A stretch of DNA of 64,000 nt, taken from contig MNCI01033540.1 of NCBI GenBank assembly GCA_015680685.1, forward strand, positions 154,484 through 218,483. The letters are read 5' to 3'. This stretch comes from Gnetum montanum. Its lineage: Eukaryota; Streptophyta; Gnetopsida; Gnetales; Gnetaceae. The notes under the pieces were generated by a model. It ran no database searches and was not told the origin of the DNA. It saw only the letters and a program-made list of their open reading frames with translations. A program made the position numbers and the translations under genes. Positions 34,560 through 45,046 of the stretch are shown here, in pieces. Positions within the stretch are counted from its first letter, which is position 1, and each line of letters begins with the position of its first letter.

Positions 34560-35010
34560 ATGATAGGGTTAGTGAATTCCATTATTGAAGTAGGTAAGGT
34601 AGCAAACATGTGTGATGGCACACTTAAAGCTAATGTGGCTAATGCATCGACTATAATATTCTCATTGTGGGGGATGTACTATATGTCTAAGAATGCAAAT
34701 TTCTTTAGTAAGTATTTTTCTAAATCATAGTAGAGCTATAGATGTTGTGCCTTACAAGCATTGACCTCTATGACTTGGTTAATGACTAATTGGAAATCAC
34801 CTCAAATTGCTAAGTTCTAGATCCCTGACTCTTGAGTTGCTAAAATGCCCCTAAGGAGACCCTTGTATTCTGCTACATTATTTGTGCAAAGAAAAATAAA
34901 GTGATATCCAAAGGGTTGAATCTCCATGGAGGGAAATGTGAGAATTACAACAGCACTACCACCTTGTGTGGTTGAGGCATCATCAAAGTGTAGAATGGTT
35001 TCAAAGTCTA
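34560..35010 (-). pseudogene. Archaeal-type RNase H (aRNH) of element E, downstream of RNase H
   Basis: Minus-strand translation gives LHFDDASTTQGGSAVVIL (DGAS block, Gly to Asp), CTNNVAEYKGLLRGILATQ (NN-x-AEY helix with Glu kept), GDFQLVINQV, and PHNENIIVDALATLALSVPS (terminal Asp kept). Position is between gypsy RNase H and integrase, as in element G and opposite to element A. The extra RNase H is known in Tat-lineage elements and is thought to act on RNA:DNA hybrids. A few stops are present. Confidence 0.8.
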
Positions 35011-36672
35011 CAGGTACTGGGCTTACACTACTAACATGTCATTTGGAAATTCAGGTTCTATTATTGCCTGGTCATCGGTGGGTAAAGCCATAAGTTGCAT
35101 GGCTATCACTTGATCCTTTGTAGATGACTACACTATGTAGTGTAAGTCAAATTCTGTAGTTCTTGCTTTCCACCTGGCTATCCTACTGCTTTCATATATG
35201 TTAGTTATAATGGCCCTGAGTATGTTATTTTTGCAAATGATATTGACCTGGCTACAAAATAAATAATGTCTCCATTTTTTGAGTGCAAATCCTAAAGCAA
35301 GGAAATTTTTTTCTACATCATTATATTTTGCTTCATAAGCTATCAATGAATGACTCAGGTAGTAAATAGGAGTTTCAGAGCCATCATCTCTCTTTTGATA
35401 GAGCAAGGTAGCAATGGTGGTATCTAAAGTTGTAAGATAAATGATGGTAGGAAGATCAACAAGCTTCGTTTTCAAGTTGTCAAATGCCTCTTGGCATTAG
35501 TTCATCCATTCAAAGTTAGTTCCTTTTTTAACAAAGTGTTGCATTGGATGTAATTTATCTATTAACCTTATGATAAACCTTCATATAAATTGTATCCTAC
35601 CTTGAAATCCATGTAACTCTTTAAGTTTTGTATGTGCTGCTAAGTTGACAATGGCTTTGACTTTGTCTAGGTCTACATGTATTCCTGTTTTCGATACTAT
35701 GAAGCCTAACATGCATCTAGTTTTGACACCAAAGAAACATTTTCTGGGATTGATATGAAGGTCATGCCTACAAAAATTTTGAAGGACTAGGTATAGATCA
35801 TCTAATTGATCAAGCACTTTCTTAGATTTTACTGCTATATCATCGACATAGTTGTTTAGTCGCTCTAAAAGATAGTCACTAAAAATGTAAGTCATTGCTC
35901 ACTAGTATGTTACTCCAGAATTTTTTAGTCCAAAGGGCATCATCATGTAACAAAACATTTTCCAAGGGGTTATGAAGGTAGTTATGATTTGATGTTCTAG
36001 GTTTATACAGATTTTATTATATCCCGAGAATCCATCCATGAAGGATAGTAAGGCATGGCCAACTATAGTATCAACTAGTTGGTTGATACTTGGGCAATGG
36101 GAAATTGTGCTTGATGGTCGCTGTGTTTAAGTCTCAGAAATCTATATAGATACGTATACTCCCAATTTTCTTGGGGACAACCATGATGTTCAATACCCAA
36201 TCTACATAATTGACTTCTCAAATGAACCTGGCTTGGTAAAGCTTGTTGATTTCATCACACATAGCTAATGCAATCTCTGGCTTAATTTTGTGAGATTTTT
36301 GTGTGACTAGTTTAACACGTGAATCTAAGATAATGTTGTGTTGTATTATGCATGGGTCTAAGCCTCGCATATCTTCATAAGACCATGTAAACACTTTAAC
36401 ATTATTGTTAAGGACTTTAGAGATATTTTGCTGGAATTGTGGCTCTAATAAAGGGCTAGGTTTCAATGTTCTCACATTACTTTTGCATGTGGTCATAGGA
36501 ATTTCTACAAGTAGATCCTCAGTTACATCACCAGCCTCTAGGTCTAAGGCTTGGACTAGATTTTTTAGCTAGTCTAGTGATGTTTCTAAGGATGCTATAT
36601 TGGTGTTACAAGGAGGTGGCTCAAAGTTTACAAGTTCTATGTTTAAGCATCTGATGAATCAACTGTGGGGTC
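35011..36672 (-). pseudogene. Reverse transcriptase and RNase H of element E
   Basis: Minus strand. 36640-36500 reads VQALDLEAGDVTEDLLVEIP, shared with G. 36496-36218 is open: FQQNISKVLNNNVKVFTWSYEDMRGLDP, IIQHNIILD, KIKPEIALAMCDEINKL. After damage, the catalytic block is NNYVDDIAVKS near 35840 (YVDD), then FGVKTRCMLGFIVSKTGI, KLKELHGFQGRIQFI. RNase H 35475-35128: LDTTIATLLYQ, ETPIYYLSHSLIAYEAKYNDVEK, FALKKWRHYL. The 5' end continues across the solo LTR at 38264-38318. Stops and frameshifts inactivate it. Confidence 0.85.
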
Positions 36673-37500
36673 TGTAACGACAGAAAATGTCGGCACCTGG
36701 AAATACCGACCGATATTCCGGCGTACACAGTTTTAGCCATGGATCCGCGCGAGGGCTATGCTGGAAAAACGAATCCGCGGTGCCCTGAACGGTCTTGTCG
36801 ATCAGACAGGGACTTACGGGTCAGTAAAAGCGGTGACGATTACGGATTTTTGCGTGACGTGATTTGTTGCGAGAGATCGTAAAATAGGGAGACAATGACT
36901 TAGATGGATCTCTACGAAGATAATGCTAAAACGCCGGAAAGATGCTAACCGAGAGAAAAAAAACAAGTAGATGTCGGAAAGATCAAAGATCTATGTTTCA
37001 ATGCTGGATCAGATGTATACTTGCGTGTATATTACGTTACAATGGGAGAAAACCCCCAAAAATTGGATACAAAATGAGCGCAAAACAACAAGAAAACTGT
37101 GTGGACAGAAATCTGATCTACCTTGTAGACCCAAAGCCTAGGTGCAGGAATGGTCAAGCTCTGAAGTCTGTCGATCTTTTGAACGATAGAACCTGCTAAC
37201 TGGGCGAGACGACTCTGCAATTCCTGTTCTACTTCTTTGCTTTGGGTAGATCTGCTATTAGGACTCAGGCGTGCTATGTTCTGTTTCTGCTAAAGGATCG
37301 TGTTTGCAGCGATTACCAAAAGGTTGCTCTTGTTTCTCTACTCAAGGCGATGAGTGTTCCGTTGCTCAGAAAATGCTCGTGTCCTCTTGATCTGCTGTCA
37401 ACAAAAAGCGATAAGTGCTCTGGTGCTCTGGTTTGTCAACTTGTCAACTTGCTCTCTCTCTCCCCCAAAAAATCTCCTCTTGTGTATTTGTTAGGCGGGG

Positions 37501-37508
37501 TATTTATA
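37501..37508 (-). promoter_or_regulatory. TATA box of the solo LTR
   Basis: Minus-strand GCCTATAAATACCCCGCC. It is in the same relative position as the TATA boxes of the related LTRs and is the best preserved of the set. Confidence 0.7.
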
Positions 37509-37730
37509 GGCCGCGACACGCGCAACCCTGATGATGCGGGCCCGAATGTCACGGATCCTGTTGATGCAATTCTTTTAAGTCGAACTGCGACTACGCACAA
37601 CACGCTCGTTTGCATGTTGTGCGTGTAAAGAGCAGGCCCATGATAGGCGTGTCTCGGCTGCGTTTGCGTTCGTTCACCTTTTGTTGCGTGTATGAGCGCA
37701 CTGACGTAAAAACAATGAGTTCAAGATCGT

Positions 37731-38172
37731 TTTACACTCACCACACAGCTGTGCGTGGCAAAGCGTAAATGTAACGCACGCTCACTACGCAGCCATGCAT
37801 GGTGAAGCGTAAACAAAGTATAACTTACGTTCATCACACAACTGCGCGTGATAAAGCGTAAATAGTGCATAACTTACGCTTACCACGCAGCGGCGCGTGG
37901 TGGAGCGTAAGGAGCGTGCAACTTGAATCATGACCTACGCACTGGTACGCACCGCCGCGTAACGAGCGTAAAGGCCACTTATGTATGTGCCGCAAGAAAA
38001 AGTGCCGACTTGTCATGCCTCTCTGGATTTTGCTTTCAACTGTTTTGGAGCTTATTACGCTCATCACGCTACCGTGCGTGATAGAGCGTAAACTTGTCCT
38101 TGAACAAATTTGCCTTTAACTGTCTTGGAGCCTATTACGGTCATCACGCTGCCGTGCGTGATAGAGCGTAAA
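37731..38172 (-). repeat. Array of seven ~40-bp hairpin palindromes in the solo LTR U3
   Basis: Units at 37731-37769, 37772-37813, 37825-37862, 37874-37910, 37935-37971, 38055-38092 and 38135-38172. Each begins TTACGCTCATCACGC or a variant and ends GCGTGATAGAGCGTAA, i.e. inverted arms of about 15 bases around a 3-6-base loop. The last two lie in an 80-bp tandem duplication. The array is upstream of the TATA box in the sense of the LTR. Confidence 0.9.
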
Positions 38173-38263
38173 CTTGTCCTTAGACAAATTCGAGGCGCGT
38201 TCTTGCTCAAATTATGAATCTTCGCCTGAGGCCGACCCGTAATTTTCACGGTGTTTCAGGGTC

Positions 38264-38318
38264 CAGTCAATATTAGAGGTGAATGAAGATCATCATGTGC
38301 AGCCATTCCTAAGCGATC
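38264..38318 (-). pseudogene. 5' end of the RT exon of element E, after a 3' splice site
   Basis: Minus strand: TGGCTATTTTGCAG ends at 38319, followed by coding-like sequence whose homologue in element G begins at 50381 after CATTTTGGTAG. The sequence TTCATTCACCTCTAATATTGACTGG aligns with TTCACCTTTAACCTTAGC in G and leads into the conserved RT preamble on the other side of the solo LTR. Confidence 0.55.
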
Positions 38319-38404
38319 CTGCAAAATAGCCAACAAATCGAAGATGTCAAGTGGCACCTACCTAACATAGGAATATGAAGCGAAATTCTTGGAAAGTAAT
38401 TATG

Positions 38405-38580
38405 CAATATCTCAAAATTGCTAGTTTAAGGTCTTAGCAGACCGTAACCATGTGTAGAATGCAAAACTACATTTTGAAATTGCCAGTTTAAGGTCTTAGC
38501 AGACCATCATTGTGCTTATAGTATAAAGGTAGCTTCAAAATTTCCAGTTTAAGGTCATAGTAGATAGTCACTATGCTTGT
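38405..38580 (-). repeat. TTAAACTGGC minisatellite upstream of RT, element E
   Basis: Three units of about 70 bp, each with (minus sense) GGTCTGCTAAGACCTTAAAC followed by TGGCAAT or TAGCAAT. It matches 50085-50262 in element G at the same position, just before the RT splice acceptor. Confidence 0.75.
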
Positions 38581-38796
38581 AATCTAAAGAAAAAAGGGTT
38601 AAAATGAGGGGTTCAATCAAATGTTTAAAAACATTTTTTAGGACATCTATGCACTATGCTATAGGGAATGTGGGGTGTCCCACATTACAAAAGGAACACA
38701 TGATGTTCTATGTTACATGCAGCTTATGGGGTATCCCACGTTATGCATGGGACATAGGACATCCTAAAAAAGTAATGTGTCATGTAACCCTGAAGG

Positions 38797-38833
38797 GTAT
38801 AAATAGGGATTTACCCATGGTAAACTTGTCATT
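38797..38833 (+). promoter_or_regulatory. Antisense-gene promoter block of element E, TATA at 38799-38806
   Basis: GGTATAAATAGGGATT, then ACCC, TGGTAAAC and TGTCATTT. The reverse complement of 49866-49903 in element G matches it nearly base for base (there TATAAATA has become TCTAAATA). In G it lies about 110 bp upstream of the antisense ATG. In E the gene it should drive begins at 57290, beyond the inserted element G. Confidence 0.7.
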
Positions 38834-38917
38834 TTCATTATAAGAGCTAACAACCCAAAGCGTGGCACTTTTCAGAGAAGAGAGCATAGCAGTTGCAGTG
38901 TAACCACCGATAGGCCA

Positions 38918-40750
38918 TGAAACACCCTAAATTTTCCAGGCATTCTTGCTTCACTAGGTCCTTAGAATTTAGGCAGCGTCATGTCACTTCGGCAAGAAAT
39001 GAATGCTCTGAGTTTATACTATCTAGTTTGGTAAATTTTGTAAGTCCAATGTTGACAGGCCTAACGGACTCTTCAACCTACCCACTTGGGTAGTTTATCA
39101 AGTTGAAAGTCTACTCAGAAGTGATACGTGGGGTTTTCAATGGTGGTTAGGCCATGTAAAATAGTTCAACAAGTTTTCTAGTTAAGAATTTTGCTACGCT
39201 ATGTAGCATAGCAAGCCTCAGAAGATAGTTGCAGGAAGAAGTGCTATGCTATGCTATGCTACGCAGTGTAGCACAATGTAGCAAAAGCAAGACAAAAAGG
39301 CCTAGCTTGCTTAGTGATTTCAATTGCACTTAGCAAGTACCTCTGACCTTTCAAAACCAGTTGCTTCGCTCAACTTCAAGTCTTTTAGAAAAACTCCTTT
39401 AATTGGAAAAGTAGTAGATTAAACAAAAAGCAGGCTTTCTTGGCTGCTATGCTACGTAGCATAGAATAGCATAGCAAAAATGCAAGAATGACAAAGGGCA
39501 TCTGAGAAATACAAGATCAACAATTTTACAAGCTTTGCATCATAAAGAGAAAATGTTGCAAATTGTCAACATGATCTTCAAACAAACGTTTGCAATGTAA
39601 ATCGTAGTTAAGGCCAGCTGCTATGCTATGCTATGCTACGCTACGTAGCATAGCATAGCATAGAAAACATGCAAAAATCGCCAACACACTTCTAAGGCTT
39701 CCAACACCTATAATTGACTCCAATGTGGATTTCTTCTTCAAATTGGTGGCTACGCTATGCTATGCTACATAGTGTAGTACAACATAGCAAGCAACTATGC
39801 TACGCTCAACAATGTAACATAGTGTAGTAGATAGTTAGGCATAGTGTAGCATAGCAAGTAGCCATGCTATGCCAAACATGCTACACTCCATAGCATAGCA
39901 CAACGTAGTAGGCAGCTACGCTACATTGGTTGTAGCATCTCTAGTTTTGACAGCGTGATTGCAATGTGGAAAGCTTGTTAATCAATCAGCTTTGCATGTC
40001 CATGCAGCATAGACACATCAACACCTTGTGAGTCTAGGGAATGTGATGTCCAAATCGCCTTTCTCACCTACTCTTAGCCCTATAAATACCCCAATGAACA
40101 ACGCTCAAAGGGTTGGAAAATTTAAGGATTGGAAAATTGGCAATTCAAAAGGGCAAATCGGTTGGCAAAAGATTGAAGTTGGTTGGCAATCTTGAGCATA
40201 GTTAACATTGGTGAGTTGACAAAAATCAAATAGTTAGCATTCCTATTTGGCATTCTGTTAGCTTCCTTCTGTTGCTTTTGTAGCATTTTTCATTGTTAGC
40301 TCATGAATCCGTGTTCAAGCATACAGTTGGCTTGCTTTCAATGTCTTTGGTTACTCTTGGGACCTCTATGCTTCCTAGCATTGCATAACCAATTGTATCC
40401 ACTTTGACAAAGTAAAGCCGTAATCTTGAAGCGGTGCATTTCTTAACTCTAGTTTAGATCATTTCCTTGCATATCATTGCATTTTACATCATTTTCATTT
40501 CCTTGCATAAAATAATCAATATGTTATGTTATAAATTTTTTTTTCAAATCATGCATTTGCAAAAGGTTTAGTGACACCAATTAAGTCCTTGTCTGATCGA
40601 CCAAACCATTTAAGGCACCCCATTTCCATTTTATCTAGTAGGGCCCTGTAGGACATAAAGCCTCCGATTGCCATTTGATTGTTTTGTTTCATGGTAGTTT
40701 TGCATGTGTTTTGTACCCTATCATGAACCAACGTAAATGTGACACCCTTT
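38918..40750 (+). repeat. 5' LTR of element G
   Basis: Starts TGAAACACCCTAAATTTTC and runs parallel to 55415 onward, including the GCTATGCTACGTAGCATAGC palindromes (39191-39940), TATA box and U5 block 40581-40612. After GGGCCCT near 40630 the two LTRs differ, so the end of this copy is uncertain; a tail shared by the other three LTRs is not recognised here. Confidence 0.8.
40082..40089 (+). promoter_or_regulatory. TATA box of element G 5' LTR
   Basis: CCCTATAAATACCCC, in the same context as 56610-56617 of the 3' LTR, about 1165 bp from the LTR start; expected start region for genomic RNA. Confidence 0.65.
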
Positions 40751-41049
40751 TGTAGTTATTTATGCATCGTGCGATATAGATCGGTCTCTCCAATGGTTCC
40801 TTTGGAATCTGGCAAAACATAAAGCCTTTGATTGCCTTCCGATCTACTTGTTTTTCTCGTTTGCAAACCCGTTTAGCTTTGTAACAATAACTTCACCAAG
40901 CACTATTGCTAACACCTCTAACATTGAGGTTCCCTTCATGGTTTAAGCCATCATAGGTGCCGAACAACCACTCAGCCTGAGGATGGGCCACGTTGATCCC
41001 TCAGGATCCAAAATTGGGGACCTGAGGGCTTAGCCCAACAACATGAGCA

Positions 41050-42350
41050 ATACAACTTTCTTTGCACTAAGGTGTAGGAAAACCTACCCTTAGATGTGAA
41101 AGAACTCAAAAACAAGTGTAGTTTTGAGTTTGCTTACTGCAATAGGAAGGACTTTATTCCCACTCGCAACATTATAATCCCTTTAACACAAACAAACCAA
41201 TGGCTTCTAGATCAACTGATCCAGGTCCTTAGGCCTAGGAAGCTGCAAGACATAGCGTTTCATCATGATGATGCTTTCCAGGATGGACAAGAGGAATTGG
41301 ATTTCCAATCCAATGGGGGGGGGTGGGGTCAAACCAACCCTACCAGCATTCCTCCCACCCCATCCTTCTAGATAAACCTGCTCCATACTGCTGCTCCCTT
41401 CGTGATCATGTCTACACCATCACAAATCATGATCACATCAATAACAAGTAGCCATGCCACTCCTTCGGTGCATCAACATGCCCATGCCCTTGTCTCAACC
41501 TTGGTCACTACTCCTCTAGTGATTTTTCCCCAATCCTTTTTTTCTTCACAACATACACCAATCACAGCTACCCTACCACACATTCAAACAATACCTACCA
41601 TTCAACAGTGGACCCATTCAATAGTATGGTCATGACACAGATTACTGCATGGTGCTAAAGGATGATTGATTAGGGGAAACTAGTGTTAGACAAAAGCAAT
41701 TCAAGATTCCCTGAGAATCAATCCCTACATGTCTACACTGATCCTCTCAATGCCAACAATGTCGGTTACATTATCAATACCATCGGTGTTGAAGTAATCC
41801 TAGAATGCCCCAATAATCACTTGTGGATTATGTGCCTCAACGTAGTGTGGAGACACCACCAATGGCTAACCAAAGTCTGCAGCAACCTTTTGTCTTGAGA
41901 TTCCCTCCTTGGACATCTCTCCTTGCATCTCCTACTCCCTGGGCACCTGCTCCTGCACCACTTGTTAGCAAAACTGCACCACCACTGCCATGCACATTAA
42001 CATCATTAGCTCCATTCATCATCATGGGGCCAAGCCATGCAATAGCCTCCGCCCCACATAAGGCAGCTTCATAGCCTTCACATCCTAGGAAATGAGAAGT
42101 GCGCTTCACATGTGAAACATCAAGGGAAAGTACTGCCCCAGCTACTTCCAAGCCTACGTCTTCACCCCTTGCATCTACACCCTTGTTGTCAAAACATAAC
42201 ATTTCTACGCATGCATAATCTTCGCCACCTCATCCAAAAGGATCTGAACCCAAACATGAAATTGTCACTCCTCAGGAAATTCATCTTCTGGGATGAATAG
42301 AAGAGGAGAAAGGCAGTAAACCAAAAAGTGGCCAAGACCTCTTGAATGCC
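41050..42350 (+). pseudogene. gag: gag remnant of element G, capsid core deleted
   Basis: 41096-41371 is open and reads FAYCNRKDFIPTRNIIIPL, LLDQLIQVLRP, which corresponds loosely to the N-terminal gag of element B. A Ser/Pro/Thr-rich stretch follows. The capsid block present in B (SSFKDLVAHFLNHF) and the zinc knuckle are not found. At 41725-41790 HVYTDPLNANNVGYIINTIG matches VYEDTLNANNGPYF of B, after which a Pro/Ala-rich tail leads to the protease. So a deletion has removed the middle of gag. Frame changes are frequent. Confidence 0.6.
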
Positions 42351-42391
42351 CTCCCCTAGGTCAAGAAAAATTTAACATAGAAAAACACTAC

Positions 42392-42985
42392 GATGAGCTT
42401 GTACGACCTAATAATGACATCTACTACACATCATGAGGCTTTGGTTTGCATGTTAACAAGAATTCTGGTTGACGAGAACATGCTAGCATAAGAGAAGGTG
42501 ATCCATTTGGTCATGCTTCCTTCTACGCCTGTAGAGCCAAAGTCACCCCAACTGAATTTTTATGATGATTCCATTAGGGAAGACCTTGAATAAGGTCAGG
42601 TGACTACAACACCTCTCTTCATCATAATTCGGGTCGGCCAACATAAGATCTGAAGGGTACATGTTGATGATGGAGCTACCACAAATGTCATCCCTTTCCC
42701 TATTATGGACAAGTTGGGTTTGGTTGACCAGATCAAACCCACAACAACATCATGCCTAAAGTCATTCAATGGGGCATGGGTCNGGTAGTAACCTCTGAGA
42801 ATGAAGCACCTGTCTCTGTGCACACTAACCATTTGGTAAGAGAACCAGCTTAGCTTGCCAATTCAGAAAACAAAAATGTGTGGGCTAAGTTGCCCTTCCA
42901 AGCAGAGGACAATGACATAGATGAAGGCTATGGCAAAGTGCCTCGACCTTACACCTAGCCCAATCCATGATGGGTCAATAAGTAG
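42392..42985 (+). pseudogene. Aspartic protease of element G
   Basis: Starts at the conserved SLYDLIMTSTTHHEALVCML, then GQVTTTPLFIIIRVGQHKI and the active site VHVDDGATTNVIPFPIMDKLGLVDQ around 42658-42735, with DDGA like elements B and E. SFNGAW follows up to an N at 42783, then the frame is harder to follow until GYGKVPRPYT and a stop at 42983-42985, the same relative place as in B. The minisatellite begins 150 bp later rather than RT. The N at 42783 is an isolated ambiguous base without the duplicate seen at the other two. Confidence 0.75.
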
Positions 42986-43134
42986 CTACGCATAGCATAG
43001 CAACCCCACTAATTCTTGCCCAGTTGCCACCCTTTGTACATTTACCACCTTTTTGTTTTGCATCCATCCTTCTACACTAGGTAATAATTAGACATTCTCT
43101 AAATCGTTAGCATATCACTTTATTACAACGCAAT

Positions 43135-43445
43135 GGCCCGAATGGCCTAAATATACACTACTATCCGATGGCCCAAAATGGCCTAAACCTAGTAGGGGCC
43201 CGAAATGGCCTTAAACTAGTGATGGCCTAAAATGGCCTAAAACTAGTAAGGGCCTGAAATGGCCTTAAACTAGCGATGGCCCAAAACAACCTAAAACTAG
43301 CGAGGGCTTGAAACAGCCTTAAACTAGCAATGGCCCAAAATGGCCTAAAATTATCCCATGGCCTAAAATGGCCTAGAACTATGCTACCCCATTGATGGCT
43401 TGAAATGGCCTAAAACTAGCAATGGCTTGAAATGGCCTAAAACTA
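43135..43445 (+). repeat. TTAAACTRGC-type minisatellite after protease, element G
   Basis: About eleven units of 27-28 bp with consensus GATGGCCCAAAATGGCCTAA followed by AACTAGC. It is the reverse complement form of 62165-62920, matching the opposite orientation of element E. Confidence 0.9.
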
Positions 43446-43815
43446 AAACATCAAAAACAAAAACTTAACATATAATTCATTACATAGAAAATGCATAAAT
43501 CAACGTAGAACCAATTCATTTTCTAAAATTCTCCTTTTTCATTCAAAGCTTTTGTCATTTAAACAATGTTTGCAAAAATTCTACAATTTTTTTTCAAAAT
43601 TTCAAAAAATCCCATGCTGTCACTTGTTTTCTTTATCTGCACCATCTTTGCCCACATCATTTTCTCCTGCATCATTCCCTTCCACATCACCTTCCTGTAC
43701 ATTATCCTCTACTACCTCTTCATTCCCACCCTCTACAGGCCCTGCATCTTCACCTAGAACCTACATTGTAAAAGTGAAGTAGTCAGCTAGGGCAACACAT
43801 GAAAGTTAGCATAAG

Positions 43816-45046
43816 TATAACAACATTGCCCTGACATTGTCTGGCACCCCAAGGAATACACGAAGATCTAATGGATCTGGGGCATAAGACTTAGGAAATA
43901 CACCTTAAGCAAGCAAGCATCTCATGAGTGAGTGCAAGCAGAAGCACAACTTCTCAAAGTATATGATAATGTACCTCATGGAGGGTAACCAACTCCAAAA
44001 TGAAGACCAAGTAAACAAGCACATACACAATCACTGCATCCTCAACATTCCCAACAATAAGTTATCATATGATATAAAACATTAAGCCTTGCATTATGAA
44101 CAATAGACATGACCAAGATAACACGCATGCAGAATTTGAAAGCACAACCAACAAGACATGTATACACAAATAGACAAACATACAATTGCAAGCACAAACA
44201 TACAAAGTCTACCGATAATGGTCTTCGTCCACCTAGAACAAGGCTCACCAAGAGCACATGTCCAAAAGACCTCCATCCTGAGGTACCTGGGAACCATCTT
44301 GTCTCTATTTGTATTTTCCCATACTCATTGTATCTAGGGTGAGTGGAAGTGCCAAGGATATTATATCCTACACGATTCAGCAAATGCCATCTCGAAAAAT
44401 GTCGTATTGGTGGAAACCGAAGTAGAGACTAGGTCTGATTCATCCCAAATGAATCACTAGAGACTTGAGATGAGAGCTCCTTGAGCAAAAAAATTCCTAA
44501 GTTGCCAGTAGAACTCCTCTCAACCATATCGCATACAATCACACAACTAGTCCAACCACAAGTAAACAAGTGGAAGACATCACCACAACGCCATCGTTTA
44601 TATCCTCATAGACAGCAACATATATCAGCTGCTCACAATTTCTCATCTATCCCCTCATGAAGAGTGTAGAACATTGCCATCAGGAAACTCTTCCAAAATA
44701 TATAAGGATGTGATCCTAGATCACCTAGGTATCAATCCAAAGGGACCATTAAGCAAAAAAGCTCAATGGAGTAACACAACTAAAGAGCACAACCATATCC
44801 CAAGAAAATTTCAAAAACGCTCTAATACCATCTGTAACAATGTTGCCCTGACGTTGTCCGGCACCCTAAGGAATTCACAAAGATCCAATGGATCTGGGGC
44901 AGAAGACTTGGGGAATACGCCTCAAGAAAGCAAGCATCTCACAAGTGAGTGCAAGAAGAAGCATAGTTTCTCAATGTATATGATAATGCACCTCATGGAG
45001 GGTAACCAACTCCAAAAAGAGGATCAAGCAAACAAGCATACACACA
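43816..45046 (-). mobile_element. TRIM-like element (214-bp LTRs) in the last intron of the antisense gene
   Basis: 43816-44029 and 44833-45046 are direct repeats of 214 bp each (shared CCCTGACATTGTCTGGCACC, ATATGATAATG, CCTCATGGAGGGTAACCAAC). On the minus strand the 5' LTR ends TTGTTACA at 44833. Two bases further, 44830-44819, is TGGTATTAGAGC, the primer-binding site for initiator methionine tRNA (canonical TGGTATCAGAGC). Total 1231 bp with about 800 bp internal and no coding motif, which fits a TRIM. No target duplication is visible (ATAAG on one side, ACCTT on the other). It lies in the same orientation as the antisense gene. Confidence 0.8.

Larger units (their letters stand above)
36673..38258 (-). 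mobile_element. Young CpG-rich solo LTR with perfect 5-bp target duplication
   Basis: Plus-strand ends are TGTAACGACAG at 36673 and CGGTGTTTCA at 38258; on the minus strand it is TGAAACACCG...GTCGTTACA. GGGTC at 36668-36672 is repeated at 38259-38263. No internal domain remains, so this is a 1586-bp solo LTR left by LTR-LTR recombination. It belongs to the same family as the LTRs at 30132, 38918 and 55415 (same start, TATA at 37501-37508, U5 near 36791-36818). It is far richer in CpG than anything else here, so methylation-driven decay has had little time. It splits the RT 5' region of element E. Confidence 0.9.

Noticed and set aside
36942-37628. Several open frames in a CpG-rich patch that looked like a host gene with a CpG island
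   Set aside because: The patch is bounded by a 5-bp target duplication and matches LTRs elsewhere in the window, so it is a solo LTR.
38913-38917. GGCCA as a target duplication for element G
   Set aside because: The matching copy after 57250 is not present (AAGAC there), and GGCCA also precedes the 3' LTR as part of the polypurine tract region.
41823-42202. Long overlapping open frames on both strands (Pro/Ala-rich plus, Gly-rich minus)
   Set aside because: GC-richer stretch of gag-protease spacer with no motif on the minus strand; the plus frame is part of gag of element G.
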